From: Chitinophagaceae bacterium
Lineage (GTDB): Bacteria > Bacteroidota > Bacteroidia > Chitinophagales > Chitinophagaceae
DNA: 64,000 bases
NCBI GenBank assembly: GCA_016721385.1
Contig: JADKIE010000002.1
Span: forward strand, 248,001-312,000
Direction of reading: 5' to 3'
The notes beneath the pieces were generated by a model, which made no database searches, was not told the DNA's origin, and worked only from the letters and a program-made list of their open reading frames with translations. A program made the translations under genes and the position numbers. Below are positions 29,734 through 40,659 of this stretch, one piece after another. Position 1 is the first letter of the stretch. Each line of letters opens with the position of its first letter.

Positions 29734-30433
29734 TTAATCGTCATTTGATCTTGACATAAATATCAGGATATATTGCACCAACATGGCTATAGATGCTAAT
29801 GCTGCTACTACATAGGTTAATGCAGCCCATTTTAGGGCATCTTTTGCTTTTGTATGCTCTTCTGTTGTTGTAATATTGGCAGAATCCAGCCATTTTAAGG
29901 CTCTTGCACTGGCATCAAAACTCTACCGGCAATGTAATGACAGAAAATAAAGTAGATACTGCAAACAAAATAATCCCTACCAATAGTACAGTAGTATTAC
30001 CTCCTCCAAAACCCATCATTCCAATACCTGCTAATATTACCCATTGAGATAATGTGCTGCTTATTTGCACAGCTGGAACCAATTTACTCCTTAGCATTAA
30101 CATATTGTAAGCAGTTGCATGCTGTACAGCATGGCCGCACTCATGTGCTGCTACCGCCGCAGCAGATACTGTTTGGCCCTGATACACATCAGGACTAAGA
30201 TTTACGGTTTTATTTACCGGATTGTAGTGGTCGCTTAAAAAGCCACTAGCCGATAAAACCTGCACATCATAAATGCCATTATCTTTCAGCATTTTTTCGG
30301 CTACTTCCTTACCGCTCATACCACTGCTGGTTGGCACTTTACTATACTGCGAAAATTTACTTTTTAATCTAAATTGAACCAACATGCCTAAAAGCATGAA
30401 GATTACGGATATCATCATAATACCTGGTGTCAT
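29734..30433 (-). CDS. Membrane zinc metallopeptidase, YugP-like (frameshifted)
   Basis: The start chosen is ATG 30433 (MTPGIMMISVIFMLLGMLVQFRLKSKFSQYSKV), which matches the family N-terminus. A zinc motif follows: AAVAAHECGHAVQHATAY (HExxH variant HECGH). Membrane segments are WVILAGIGMMGF, VLLVGIILFAVSTLFSVITLPV and, near the end, TYVVAALASIAMLVQYILIFM. The open frame stops at 29915 after LPVEF. Removing one T from the T4 run there (GAGTTTTGAT) continues as FDASARALKWLDS to a TAA at 29734-29736, the expected family C-terminus. Its substrates are unknown. Confidence 0.88.
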
Positions 30434-30519
30434 TCGTATAATTTTTATTTTAGTAAAATTAATCTCAAAAAGCATTCCTTTTTATAGGACTGCCATTTTA
30501 GCAAAAAAGAAGTATAAAC

Positions 30520-31560
30520 CTAATAAGTAACCGGTGAACTAAATTTTGGGTTGTTTAATATCGAAGTATCGGTAAGCGCATGTAAAAAAGCTAATAAATT
30601 GCTTCTTTCTTCGGCTGTTAATGTAAATCCATTTATAAGATTACTTTTGTTAGTATTTAATTTTCCATCGCCTTTATAATCACCATAATTTACATCTCTT
30701 CCACCTCTGGCATAAATATCAATTACATCTTCAATGGTTGCCACACTGCCATCATGCATATAAGGGTTGGTTAGCATTATATTTCTTAATGTTGGAATTT
30801 TAAATTTTCCATCATCTGCTTTTTTTTGTGTTACAGAAACCAGTCCGGCATCTTCTACAGGATAAATATTTTTACCTCCCACATTATACAAACCAATATT
30901 GGCATATACACTATCAATATTTGATGATGCCGCAGCCAATGTAAACTGCGGAGGGTTGTGACAAGCTGCACATTTTAACCTATCACTTTTAAATAATTCA
31001 AATCCTTTTTGGGCAGATTTGCTCATGGTTTGTTTATCAAAGGAAGAATTATAGGAGCTCAATGTTTTTTCAAATGCAACTATACTTGCCTCAATTTGAT
31101 TTAATGTAAACCATGCGGTATCGCCGGGAAAAGCTTGTTTAAATAATTTTGCATAAACACTATCTTTTTCTAAATAGGCTTTTACTTGTGGGTAATGTAA
31201 ATTTAAACCCAGTTCAATAGGGTGCTCTGCATACAAAGGGCGTATAATTTGTTTGGTTAGTGTGGTGCTGCCTGGGTTTGCCCAATCATAAAATTTATAT
31301 TGTTGTATATTAATAAGTGTAGGTGCGTTGTGCAGTACATTTTCTCCCAGGGAGGTTATGCTTTTACGATAACCATCGGTAAAAGCAAACTGCTGGTTGT
31401 GACAACTGGCACAGGATTTTGTATTATTTACAGATAATTTATTTTCATAAAATAAATATCGGCCCAATTGCACTTGATAATCTTTGTCTTTTAACTGCTG
31501 TTGATTGACGCACCCTAGTAAAACAATTATTGCTGTAGTAGCAATACTCCACCATTTCAT
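30520..31560 (-). CDS. Di-haem cytochrome c peroxidase (CcpA/MauG family) lipoprotein
   Basis: A 346-residue protein with a lipobox near residue 17 (IIVLLGCVNQ), so likely anchored in the periplasm. Two haem-attachment motifs, CASCH (about residue 50) and CAACH (about residue 198), with conserved surroundings LGRYLFYENKLSVNNTKSCASCHNQQFAFTD, LGENVLHNAPTLIN, FKIPTLRNIMLTNPYMHDGSVATIEDVIDIYARGG. These enzymes reduce H2O2 with electrons from c-type cytochromes; MauG relatives oxidise protein side chains. No cytochrome partner lies nearby. Confidence 0.93.
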   Translation of the reverse strand: MKWWSIATTAIIVLLGCVNQQQLKDKDYQVQLGRYLFYENKLSVNNTKSCASCHNQQFAFTDGYRKSITSLGENVLHNAPTLINIQQYKFYDWANPGSTTLTKQIIRPLYAEHPIELGLNLHYPQVKAYLEKDSVYAKLFKQAFPGDTAWFTLNQIEASIVAFEKTLSSYNSSFDKQTMSKSAQKGFELFKSDRLKCAACHNPPQFTLAAASSNIDSVYANIGLYNVGGKNIYPVEDAGLVSVTQKKADDGKFKIPTLRNIMLTNPYMHDGSVATIEDVIDIYARGGRDVNYGDYKGDGKLNTNKSNLINGFTLTAEERSNLLAFLHALTDTSILNNPKFSSPVTY

Positions 31561-31611
31561 TTTGTTTATTTAGTATAAAATTACGTATTTATTCAATTGA
31601 TTTTTTATACA

Positions 31612-31639
31612 AAAAGCCACTCTAAAAAGAGTGGCTTTT
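31612..31639. terminator. Terminator after the SdrD-repeat gene
   Basis: AAAAGCCACTC and GAGTGGCTTTT form an 11-bp stem with loop TAAAAA, between the SdrD gene and the cytochrome peroxidase gene on the same strand. The following TTACTTTTTGCTTA also follows the hairpin at 44421. Confidence 0.8.
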
Positions 31640-31661
31640 ACTTTTTGCTTATTCTTTTATC

Positions 31662-34600
31662 CTATCTAATCACTTCTACTTGCTTATTGATTACTTCTGC
31701 TTCGGTTATAATACGTACTATATATTTACCCGATGCCAACTTACTTACATCCATTACTTCTGTTTGACTTGCAGCTGTTATTTGCTTGTTAGCTACAACT
31801 CTTCCGTCTATTGATACTACAGTAATTGTTGCGGCTTTGTTTACCATTGCTACAGTTAATGTAATATTTACTACGTCGCTGGTTGGGTTTGGATAGATAC
31901 TAATTGTACCGCCTTTGCCAAAGTTTACTTTACGTACTTCGCTGTAGGTTACATTACCGTTTTTGTCAGTTATTTTTAAACGATAGTAGTTTAAGCCTTG
32001 CTTAGGTGATGTATGCAACATAGCATAGTTACGGTTACCGATAGCGGTTGTGTTACCAATAGCGCTGTAATTTGCTCCTGTTGTACTGTACTCTACCTGA
32101 TAAGTAGCAATATTAGTTTCTACACCTACTACCCAGTTTAACTGTACATTATTGCCTTGTGGCTGTGCTATAAAGCTAATTAACTGTATTGGCAGTAATT
32201 GTATATTCTTAATACCTGCATCTACATGTGGTAAGTACTGACCTGCACTCAAATTAAACGAAGCTGTTTGACCGGTTGTGGTATTGGCATCGCTACCCAA
32301 GGTTGCATCTGTTGTAGATACATCACTTGTTTGAGTGGTAAACTGTGCCGTAACCGGCAAGTTGCTAAATATAATATAGTAACCATTGCCCGGAGGTACA
32401 TTGCTTATTAAGTAATTACCATCGCCATCTGTTATGGCTGTGCCTACTACATTATTTGCAGCATCATACAATGTAACGATTATACCCGGTACACCTGGTT
32501 CGTTTACATCTTGTACACCATCGCCATCAATATCGTTCCCTACTTTATCACCAACACTGGCAGGGTTATTTGGTTTTAAACCGGCATCTATGGTCATATC
32601 ATTTTCGCCGGCGCTTAATACTATAACGCCTGTTTTACCAGTTGCAGGGTTTGCATCACTATTGGTGTTATCTTGGTTATCACCCGGTGTGTTTTGTTGT
32701 GTGAACACTAAGCCACCCGGTATAGTGCTAAAGCCTACTACATAATTACTTGGTGTTAAATTAGGGAACAAGTATTTACCGTTTGCATCGGTAATGGTAC
32801 TACCTAATACAGTTGTACCATCTGCTGCATATAATATTACCGTTACACCTGGTACACCTGCTTCTGTTGCATCTTGTACGCCATCGCCATTCGTATCTAA
32901 CCATACATAGTTACCCAAAGAGGCTCTGGTGGTTACTATACCTGCATCAACATTAGGATCGTTGATACCTGTTGCAGAACTGTTTGTTGGGTCTAAAGCC
33001 ACAGTGCCTGTTCTTCCGGATACCTTATTTGCATCACTTCCATCTGCAGCTGTTGCTCCGCTTGCATCTTTAGTTGTAAAGGTAAAGCCAGCCGGTAAAT
33101 TGCTAAATCCAACATTATAATTACCATCTGGTAAACCTACAAATTGATACCTACCTAAAGAGTCTGTAGTTGTTGTTCCTAGCACAATATCATCCGCAGT
33201 TCCTGGTAAACCATCTAAACCATTGCCATATAAAGTAACTGTTACACCTTGTACGCCTGGTTCTCCGGCATCTTGTTTTCCATCACTATCCAAGTCATTC
33301 CATACATAATTTCCCAGGCTATTTGTACCTGCTGGAGGAACAATACCCATATCAACGGTCATATTATCTTCGCCTTCAGAAAGACTATAAATTCCCGTAG
33401 TAGCCGTAGTTGCAGGATTTGAATTTCCACTAAAGTTAGCATCAGCATCTATCGCATCATTAGCACCCACATTTGCAGTACTACTTGTGTAGCCCGAAGG
33501 GAATTCGCTAAATCGTACTTGATAATCACCAGCGTCTAGGCCTGTGAAAATATACTCTCCAAGAGCATTTGTATAAACCACATATGGAGTTCCTGTACCA
33601 GGTACATTAACCGGATTACCGCTACCATCTAACAATTCTACTTTAACATTAGAAACGCCTAATTCTCCTGCATCTTGTAAGCCATTATTATCCATATCGT
33701 ACCACACTCTATTACCTAAGCTTGCTTTTCCTACAGGAATGCCCTGACTAATACCTGCATCAACATTTGTGATGTTAATTGTTGCCGGATTTGTACCTGC
33801 TGCGTCAATATTTATTATACCTGTTCTTCCGCTTATAGTTCCTGCATCACTATCATCCGTTCCATCCGTACCACTTCCTGGTGCTCCACTTCCACTTGCA
33901 TCTTGATCGGTGAAACTGTATCCCGGAGGAATATTTGAAAATTCAACCATATACTCACCATCGGGTAAATCAACAAATTTGTAATTGCCATTTGCATCTG
34001 TCATTACTACATAAGGTTGACCAGTTGCCGGATTGTTTACAGGATTTCCTACGTTATTTAATAACCTAACTGTAACATTTGGAACTCCGGCTTCACCAGC
34101 ATCTTGTAAACCATCCTTATCTACATCATTCCATACTTTATCGCCTAAAGTATTAAGGTTAGGTGTAGTATTGTAAATACCCAAATCAACTGTCATATCT
34201 CTGGTAATTCCACCAGTGGTTGTTGGCAATGATTTTAATCCTGAAACATAAGAGCCTGCATAAGGACCGGCGCCATTACCAAAGTCACTATCCGTTGTAA
34301 TTCCACCAGGATTACCTGTTGCTGTATACTGCGGACTTCTTGTATATCCTGCAGGTGGCGTAGCCACTACAAAATAGTTTGCAGGATCTAAATTAGGGAA
34401 GATATAATAGCCTGTTGCATCTGTTGTAGTAGTTGCAATTAAAATATCATCGCCTCCACCAATTAATCCATCTGGACCAGGACCATATAAAGTCATCGTT
34501 ACACCGGCAACTCCTGCTTCTCCCGGATCTTGAATACCATCATGATTTAAATCATTCCATACATAATCGCCTAATGCTCCTTTTGGATCATTTTTGATAC

Positions 34601-36591
34601 CGGCATCAATACCTGTTATGGCCGTACCTGCCGCACCTGTGTTAACGGTTGCAGTTCTTCCCGTTACAGGATCTGCATCACTATTTGTTGTTGCATTGCC
34701 TGGTGTTGTACCGGTACTTGTTGTTAATACCGTTCCACCCGGTGCACTAAAGCCTACCGTATAATTTGTATTTGGAGGCAGGTTATTGAAAATATAATTG
34801 CCACTTGCATCGGTTGTTGTAATTGCTGCAATATTACCTGCGGCATCATATAAAGTTACTGTTACACCACTAACGCCCGGCTCTCCAGCATCTTGCACTC
34901 CATCGGCATCTGTATCAAACCATACTTTATCGCCTATGCTATTTGGTATGGCAGGAGATGGAAAAATTAAACCTGCATCAATGTTGGGATTATTTTCGCC
35001 AGGGCTAAGGTTAATGCTATAACTAACTCCTAATGCATTTACATCACTGCCTGTTGTGCTTGCACCAGTTGTGTTATTATCATCTGTTGTATTAGTTTGT
35101 GTTGTAAACACATAATTAGCCGGAGGTGTTACCCGTACATTGTATTGTGTAGAAGCGTTAGTGCTTGGCAGTAAATTATTGAAGTAATAATTTCCGTAAG
35201 CATCTGTAATTGTGCTACCTACTAATACATCATCTGCCGTACCCGGCAAACCATCTGGCCCATTTTGATATAATGAAACCGGTACACCTGCCACACCTGG
35301 TTCAGTACCATCTTGTACACCATTGTTGGCCGTTCCGCCACCAGCACCCATATCTAACCAAACTCTATCGCCTAAAGAAGCCAATGGAGCTACAACAATA
35401 CCAGCATCTACATGTGGTAAGTATTGCCCAGCGGTTAATGTAAAGGTTGGCGTTCTTCCGGTTGATGGATTTGCATCACTTCCCAATGTTGCATCGCCTG
35501 GCGTTACATCAGCATTTTGTGTTGTAAATTGTGCGCCACCAGGTAAGTTTGTAAATATTACAGAATAAGTGCCCGGAGGAATATTACTGATTAAGTATTT
35601 ACCGTTACCATCTGTAACGGCAGTACCAATTACATTACCAATTGCATCTACAAGTGTTGCAACAACACCCGGTACCCCCGGCTCATTTGCATCTTGTACA
35701 CCATCGCCATCTAAATCGTTCCATACATAATCGCCTACGCTTGCCAGTTGTTTTGGTCTAACACCAGCATCAACAGTTAAGTCAACTTCGCCAGCAGAAA
35801 GATTAATTACACCAGTTTTGCCTGTTATCGGACTAGCATCGTTGTTTGTATTATTTTGATTATCGCCAGGAGTATTTTGTTGTGTTATTTCTAAACCATT
35901 TGGTAAAGTGCTAAAGCCCACTACATAATTGCCCGGAGTAAGGTTAGGGAAAAGATAATTACCATTTGCATCCGTAATGGTGCTTGCTAATACTGTTGTT
36001 CCATCAGCAGCATATAAGATTACTGTAACTCCCGATATTCCGGCTTCGCCAGCATCTTGTACACCATCTCCATTGTTATCTAACCAAACTTTATCACCCA
36101 AAGCAGCTCTTGTACTTACCACACCGGCATCTACTTTTGTTTCGTTAATACCTGTGGCAGATGCATGAGCTGCATCTAAATCATAAATTCCTGTAATGCC
36201 TCTGTTAATATCAGCATCACTATCTGTTTCCTGCCGGTTCGGCATTTGCATCTTTACTTGTAAATGTAAAGCCAGCCGGTAAATTGCTAAATGTTGTTCT
36301 ATATTGTCCATCCGGTAATCCTACAAAAAGATAACCGCCCGTTTCGTCTGTTGTTGTAATATATGGTTGAACTCCTGCAGTTAACGGATCTCTATCATAA
36401 ATACTTCCATCTGCGTTTAGCAATGTTACCTGTACACCAGCTAAGCCAGGTTCTGTACCATCCTGAACACCATTAGACGCCGTTCCGCCTCCTTGTCCGT
36501 TATCCCACCATACCTTATTACCTAATGTATTGGTACCTGCAGCAGGTACAATACCCAAATCAACCGTTAATTTATCTTCGCCTTGTGCTAA
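31662..36591 (-). CDS. Giant SdrD_B-repeat T9SS cargo, 5' end missing
   Basis: Eleven SdrD_B / Cna-B-like repeats of about 130-150 residues, each with a G-D-K-V-W-x-D-x-(D/N)-G-D-G-V-Q-D signature and a SITDANGNYLFPNL-type strand; these are calcium-loop beta sandwiches of surface proteins. The C-terminus is a type A sorting domain (ISIYPNPTSDVVNITL...VINKQVEVIR), preceded by LPIQLISFIAQPQGNNVQLNW. A missing base (GGAAAC, probably GGGAAAC) near 36226 splits the frame. There is no signal peptide: homology starts abruptly at LAQGED (about 36591), exactly where histidine-kinase sequence begins on the other strand. The three repeats at the 5' end resemble the last three, so an internal block duplication is likely. 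Probably an adhesin. Confidence 0.85.
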
Positions 36592-37226
36592 AAACAATTG
36601 TAAATACACAGGAAGAAGAACGAAAGCGCTTTGCTAAAGATATACACGACAGTTTAGGCCAGCAATTATCTGCCATAAAATTTTATATAGGTACATCCGT
36701 ATCCAATACACAAGATGAAAAACAAAAAAACTTACTTATAAAAGCAAACGAAGCACTGGTAACAACCCTTGCCGATATGCGTAATATTTGTTTTAATTTA
36801 ATGCCCAAAACATTAGAAAACTTTGGGCTTGCTGCATCTGTAAAAGAGCTGTGCAAACAAACAGAAGTTACAGAACAATTAACTTTTAACCTAAAAGCAA
36901 AGCAGGGTTTTCCCTTATTAAACAAACAACTTGAAATTGCTATTTTTAGAATTGTGCAAGAGTTTATTAATAATGCCCTAAAACATGGCAACGCCAATAA
37001 AATAAATATCGACCTTTTAAAAAATGAAAACGATGCTGTAATTATTTTAAAAGACAATGGCGTAGGTTTTAATGTAAAAGATGGATTAACCAAAAATGGT
37101 ATGGGTTTGCAAAATGTACAGTCAAGGGTATCGCCATATAATGGCGAAGTATTTATTACCAGCAAACCGCAAAAAGGGGTGCAGTATAAAATTACACTTC
37201 CTTTAACCCCCGATAATTTGAATTAA
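36591..37226 (+). CDS. Histidine kinase catalytic region, N-terminus missing
   Basis: A HisKA_3/HATPase_c kinase of the NarX/DegS type. The dimerisation motif VNTQEEERKRFAKDIHDSLGQQLSAIKF carries the phospho-accepting His. The ATP-binding N box is FINNALKHG, and the G boxes are DNGVGFN and GMGLQNVQSRV. Nothing resembling a sensor or a start codon precedes VNTQEE: the upstream bases in this frame are antisense to the SdrD gene. The gene is therefore 5'-truncated by a junction at 36591-36597. It is followed 5 bp later by the response-regulator gene. Confidence 0.85.
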   Translation, partial: KTIVNTQEEERKRFAKDIHDSLGQQLSAIKFYIGTSVSNTQDEKQKNLLIKANEALVTTLADMRNICFNLMPKTLENFGLAASVKELCKQTEVTEQLTFNLKAKQGFPLLNKQLEIAIFRIVQEFINNALKHGNANKINIDLLKNENDAVIILKDNGVGFNVKDGLTKNGMGLQNVQSRVSPYNGEVFITSKPQKGVQYKITLPLTPDNLN

Positions 37227-37231
37227 TTAAA

Positions 37232-37883
37232 ATGGAAAAGAAACGGAAATAATACGCCTGCTTATTGTAGATGACCATCAAATGATAAGAGATGGAATAC
37301 GGGTAATGCTTGAATCGCAAAGCAATACATATTCTTTTAGTATTACTGAAGCAGATAGCGGTGAAGACGCTGTAAAAAAAATATTACGCCATACGTTTGA
37401 TATTATTTTAATAGACTACCAGCTACCCAAAATGACCGGCGCAGAAACCGTTGAAAAAATACGTTTGTATCAACCCAATGCTAAAATTCTTGCGCTTTCT
37501 AACTACGATGAAGTAACCTATATAAACAATATGCTGAGTGCCGGAGTTAAAGGATATATTTTAAAAAATGTAGAGCCTACACAGCTTTTAACGGCTATTA
37601 AAACGATACTAAATGACAAGCCCTACTACTCCAACGAAGTTGCCGTAAAATTGCTCGAAAACGAAAAAACAAAACCCAAGGTTAACGATACATTCGGCCT
37701 AACCAAAAGAGAGCTTACTGTTTTAAAAATGATTGCTCAGGAAATGAATAACGAAGAAATTGCAAAAATTTAAGTCTGGCAAAACGAACTATTGATACGC
37801 ACAGACAAAATTTACTACACAAGCTAAATGCAAAAAATACAGCCGGTTTAGTAAAGGCGGCTTTCAGGCTACAACTTATTTAG
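37232..37883 (+). CDS. NarL/FixJ-type response regulator (two homopolymer frameshifts)
   Basis: The partner of the adjacent kinase. From ATG 37232: with one A added to an A4 run (37235-37238) it reads MEKETEIIRLLIVDDHQMIRDG, the receiver start with its acidic pair. Phospho-acceptor Asp in IILIDYQLPKMTGAE; conserved Lys in GYILKNVEPTQLL. The LuxR-type helix-turn-helix is FGLTKRELTVLKMIAQEMNNEEIAK, interrupted at an A5 run (37764-37768) that needs A6 to continue NLSLAKRTIDTHRQNLLHKLNAKNTAGLVKAAFRLQLI. Restored length about 217, normal for the family. Target genes unknown. Confidence 0.9.
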
Positions 37884-37899
37884 CTGTTTTTTGCATTAA

Positions 37900-38811
37900 C
37901 TATTGCACCCACACCCATTTTTTCTCTTCTTCGTCATACACAAACTTATACAACGTTTCTTGTTTTTCCCGGGGAGCAATAAGGTTGTAATTAAATTCCA
38001 TGCCATGCACTAAAAGATTGCCGTTTTCGTCTGTTTTAATTTTCCGCACTTTATCATCGCCCCTTAGCCCTAAATCCTGCAGCGTAAAAGCAAGAGATGG
38101 CTTCCCCGAAAATTTACCTTCTTTGTTTAAGGTAACTTCAAACACATCGGAACTGCGGCCGGTACCAAAATATAATTTTCGTTTTCCGGTAACATAACTA
38201 ATACCCATACCCATTACATCCAAATTATTAATTTGATCTATTATTTTTCCGGTGTTTAAATCAATGGCATAAATATGCCCCTTTTCTTTATGGCGTGTAG
38301 AGCCTGCAGGGGTAGATACATATAATGTACTGGTTTCGCAAAGCAAGGCCATACCAATTATTCCAAACGGGTTTTCGGTATTAATAGAATCGGCAGCAGG
38401 TAATTTTAAAAACACATCCATTACCCCTGTTTTAGCATCTACTTTATAAATTGTATTATTATTATTTATTGGGTTATTTAAGATATTAATAAACGGAGCT
38501 GGTGCTGTATAAATATCACCCGTTTGTGCAATTAAAATAGGTGCCAGCCAGCCGCCGGCAAGCCATGAAGGATGTTGCATTTTTTTACTGATAGCTGCTT
38601 TAGGATTACCCGGCTGCGTACTTTCAATTAAAACCAGGCCCATTATCCGTTCGTCGGAAGTACTTAAGTAAGAAAATTTAGGTTGATACCCAAAACCCTG
38701 AATAAATGCAGGATTGGCTTTACAGTTATTGCTTTGATAATCCACTTGTTCTTCTTTACAAGAAGAAAGAACAGAGAGTAAACAGCAAAAAATAAATACG
38801 CTTTTTTTCAC
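37900..38811 (-). CDS. Periplasmic lipoprotein, beta-propeller-like
   Basis: The start chosen is GTG 38811, giving VKKSVFIFCCLLSVLSSCKEEQ with lipobox LSSC. The mature protein of about 285 residues has strand-turn repeats typical of a beta-propeller of the SMP-30/NHL kind: IYKVDAKTGVMDVFLKLP, HIYAIDLNTGKIIDQI, MGMGISYVTGKRKLYFGTGRSSDVFEVTL. It follows the amine-oxidase-like gene by 34 bp on the same strand, so the pair may act together at the cell envelope. No catalytic motif was recognised. Confidence 0.75.
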   Translation of the reverse strand: MKKSVFIFCCLLSVLSSCKEEQVDYQSNNCKANPAFIQGFGYQPKFSYLSTSDERIMGLVLIESTQPGNPKAAISKKMQHPSWLAGGWLAPILIAQTGDIYTAPAPFINILNNPINNNNTIYKVDAKTGVMDVFLKLPAADSINTENPFGIIGMALLCETSTLYVSTPAGSTRHKEKGHIYAIDLNTGKIIDQINNLDVMGMGISYVTGKRKLYFGTGRSSDVFEVTLNKEGKFSGKPSLAFTLQDLGLRGDDKVRKIKTDENGNLLVHGMEFNYNLIAPREKQETLYKFVYDEEEKKWVWVQ

Positions 38812-38845
38812 AGTAAAAAATTTACAATCATTTTTAACTAAGGTT

Positions 38846-40605
38846 TTACAGGTGTAAACATAGGTCCGCAAAAACAAGGATACACTTTTGTGGTGTACAC
38901 ACCGTTTTCCTAAAATACTCTCTCTGCCCAGCAATACTCTTGCCCTTGTTGCCATTATTTTTCATTTGCCCTACATACCATACTATTAACGATGCGTTTT
39001 GTATATCCTCTGCATCGGGCTCAATAAATTTTTCGGGGCCTTGTTTGTAATCGGTATTGCAGCAGGGGCCAATGGTAACCAAATCGCTTTCGCCCTCTTC
39101 TCTGCCGGGTACATTTTTGGTAACATATACATAGCTGTTATCATTTTTGCCCCCATCTTTAAATTGGCCATTGCCGGGTGTTAAATAAAAACCACTTGCA
39201 CCATCTGTTATTTTATATTGATACCCTTCTGCAGTATAATTGGTTTGGCTATTTTGTAATTGCCATTTTTCTTTTTGCCATGGCTGCCAGCTACTATTTT
39301 GATTTTCGTAAAAATTATTTTTATCGCCTTCAAAAGCAATTCTAAAAACAGGACGATACGTACCATCGTTACCACAACCTCTGCCCAGGCTTGCAGCAGC
39401 AATTCTAAACCTGCCGTCGTTATAAAATTCGTATCGCTGATTGTAATTATAATTGCATGGTGTAGGCCAGCCTTCGCTTCTAAACGTTTGCTCCAGTACA
39501 AAACCAATTTCGTTATTGGCATCATCTTTTAGTTTTATTACCTTAGGTATATCCCAGGCCACCACAGCCGATTGGCTAAAGTACGGGCAACCCACCGCAT
39601 CGCTGTAACCAAACCCATCTGTACCACTGTAGCTTACATGCCAATCTACCAACTTAGCGTTACGCAGTATTTTTTTTCCGTTAAAGGATACATTCGATAT
39701 TTGCAAACCATCGCTGCTGGTTAGCATATACTTCATATCCCATCCGTTCTTTTTTAAGGGTTGCTCTACTTCGCAGTAACAAGATGTTATTTTATCATCC
39801 TGCAATCTTTTTTCGGTAACTAAGGGCACTTTTTTGCCCATATCACCCACTTTTGTCCAGCGTATGCCTACCAGCCTGTGATCGGTTAAATCAATAATAG
39901 CCCATAATGCTTTGCCGTCTTTTACAAATGTGGGCGCTACACACAAGTGTTTGCTTCGTTCGCAACGGCTACGGTTAAGCGATGTTTTTGTATTGGCCAT
40001 TAAGGCATCTTTTTCGGTAGGTTTAAAGCCTAAGGCCTGTTGTACTTCGGGCGACTCTAAAGCAATTTTTACCGCCAAATCTTTAAGTGTTTTAGAAATA
40101 TCGGGCTGCATTTGCCGCAAATAAAACCGGTGTATTGTCTTTTTTTGTTGCACATCCACAATAGCTACCGATGTGCTGTTTAAGGCATAATTATACATTT
40201 CTACCCTAAATGTAGTGGGCAAATTGCAAGCTACTTTTACATTTGCCAAATCGCTTTCTCTGGCAGGATACACACCAAATATTTCGTTGCGGTAGGGTTG
40301 CTTTGCATATATATCAAACAAAAAAGCTTTAAAGGTAGAGTCGGTTAATGCAATTTCCTGTGCCAGTTTTTGATTAGCGCTTAAACTATCGCTGCATAAT
40401 AAAACCGGTACCGGTTGTTGCAGTGTTGTTTATAAGCTTGTACCCTTGCAGTAACAAAATCAAATGTGTTTAACGAGTCGTTGTTGGCAATTACAGATTT
40501 TAGCACATCTTCGTCATACGCTTCGGCAACTGTTTTTGGGCCTGCGTTGTTGTTACATGCCACCACAAAAAACAATATAAGAATAGGGAAAAAGAAATTT
40601 TTCAT
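38846..40605 (-). CDS. Copper-amine-oxidase-like lipoprotein without copper HxH (frameshifted)
   Basis: ATG 40605 starts a lipoprotein signal (MKNFFFPILILFFVVACNNN). One base is missing near 40420 (AAACAACACTGC); after repair the protein has about 586 residues. The C-terminal two thirds follow the copper amine oxidase pattern: LQISNVSFNGKKILRNAKLVDWHVSYS, AVGCPYFS, GFVLEQTFR, then TPCNYNYNQRYEFYNDGRF, which aligns with the TxxNY(D/E)(Y/N) topaquinone motif, with Asn in place of Asp/Glu. Where the copper HxH should follow there is GTYRPVFRIAFEGDKNN, with no His pair. So a non-canonical or inactive homologue. Distant homology by eye, moderate confidence. Confidence 0.6.
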
Positions 40606-40659
40606 ATCAATATTTGTATGGTGCAAATTACTATTTTTTTTGCAGGTAATGTATTAAGG

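Noticed and set aside
37232..37883. Response regulator as a true pseudogene
   Set aside because: Both breaks are single-base losses in A-runs and all catalytic and DNA-binding residues are kept, so error is more likely.
39260..39532. Plus-strand frame resembling a small membrane protein
   Set aside because: Antisense to the amine-oxidase-like gene; hydrophobicity results from complementing polar codons.
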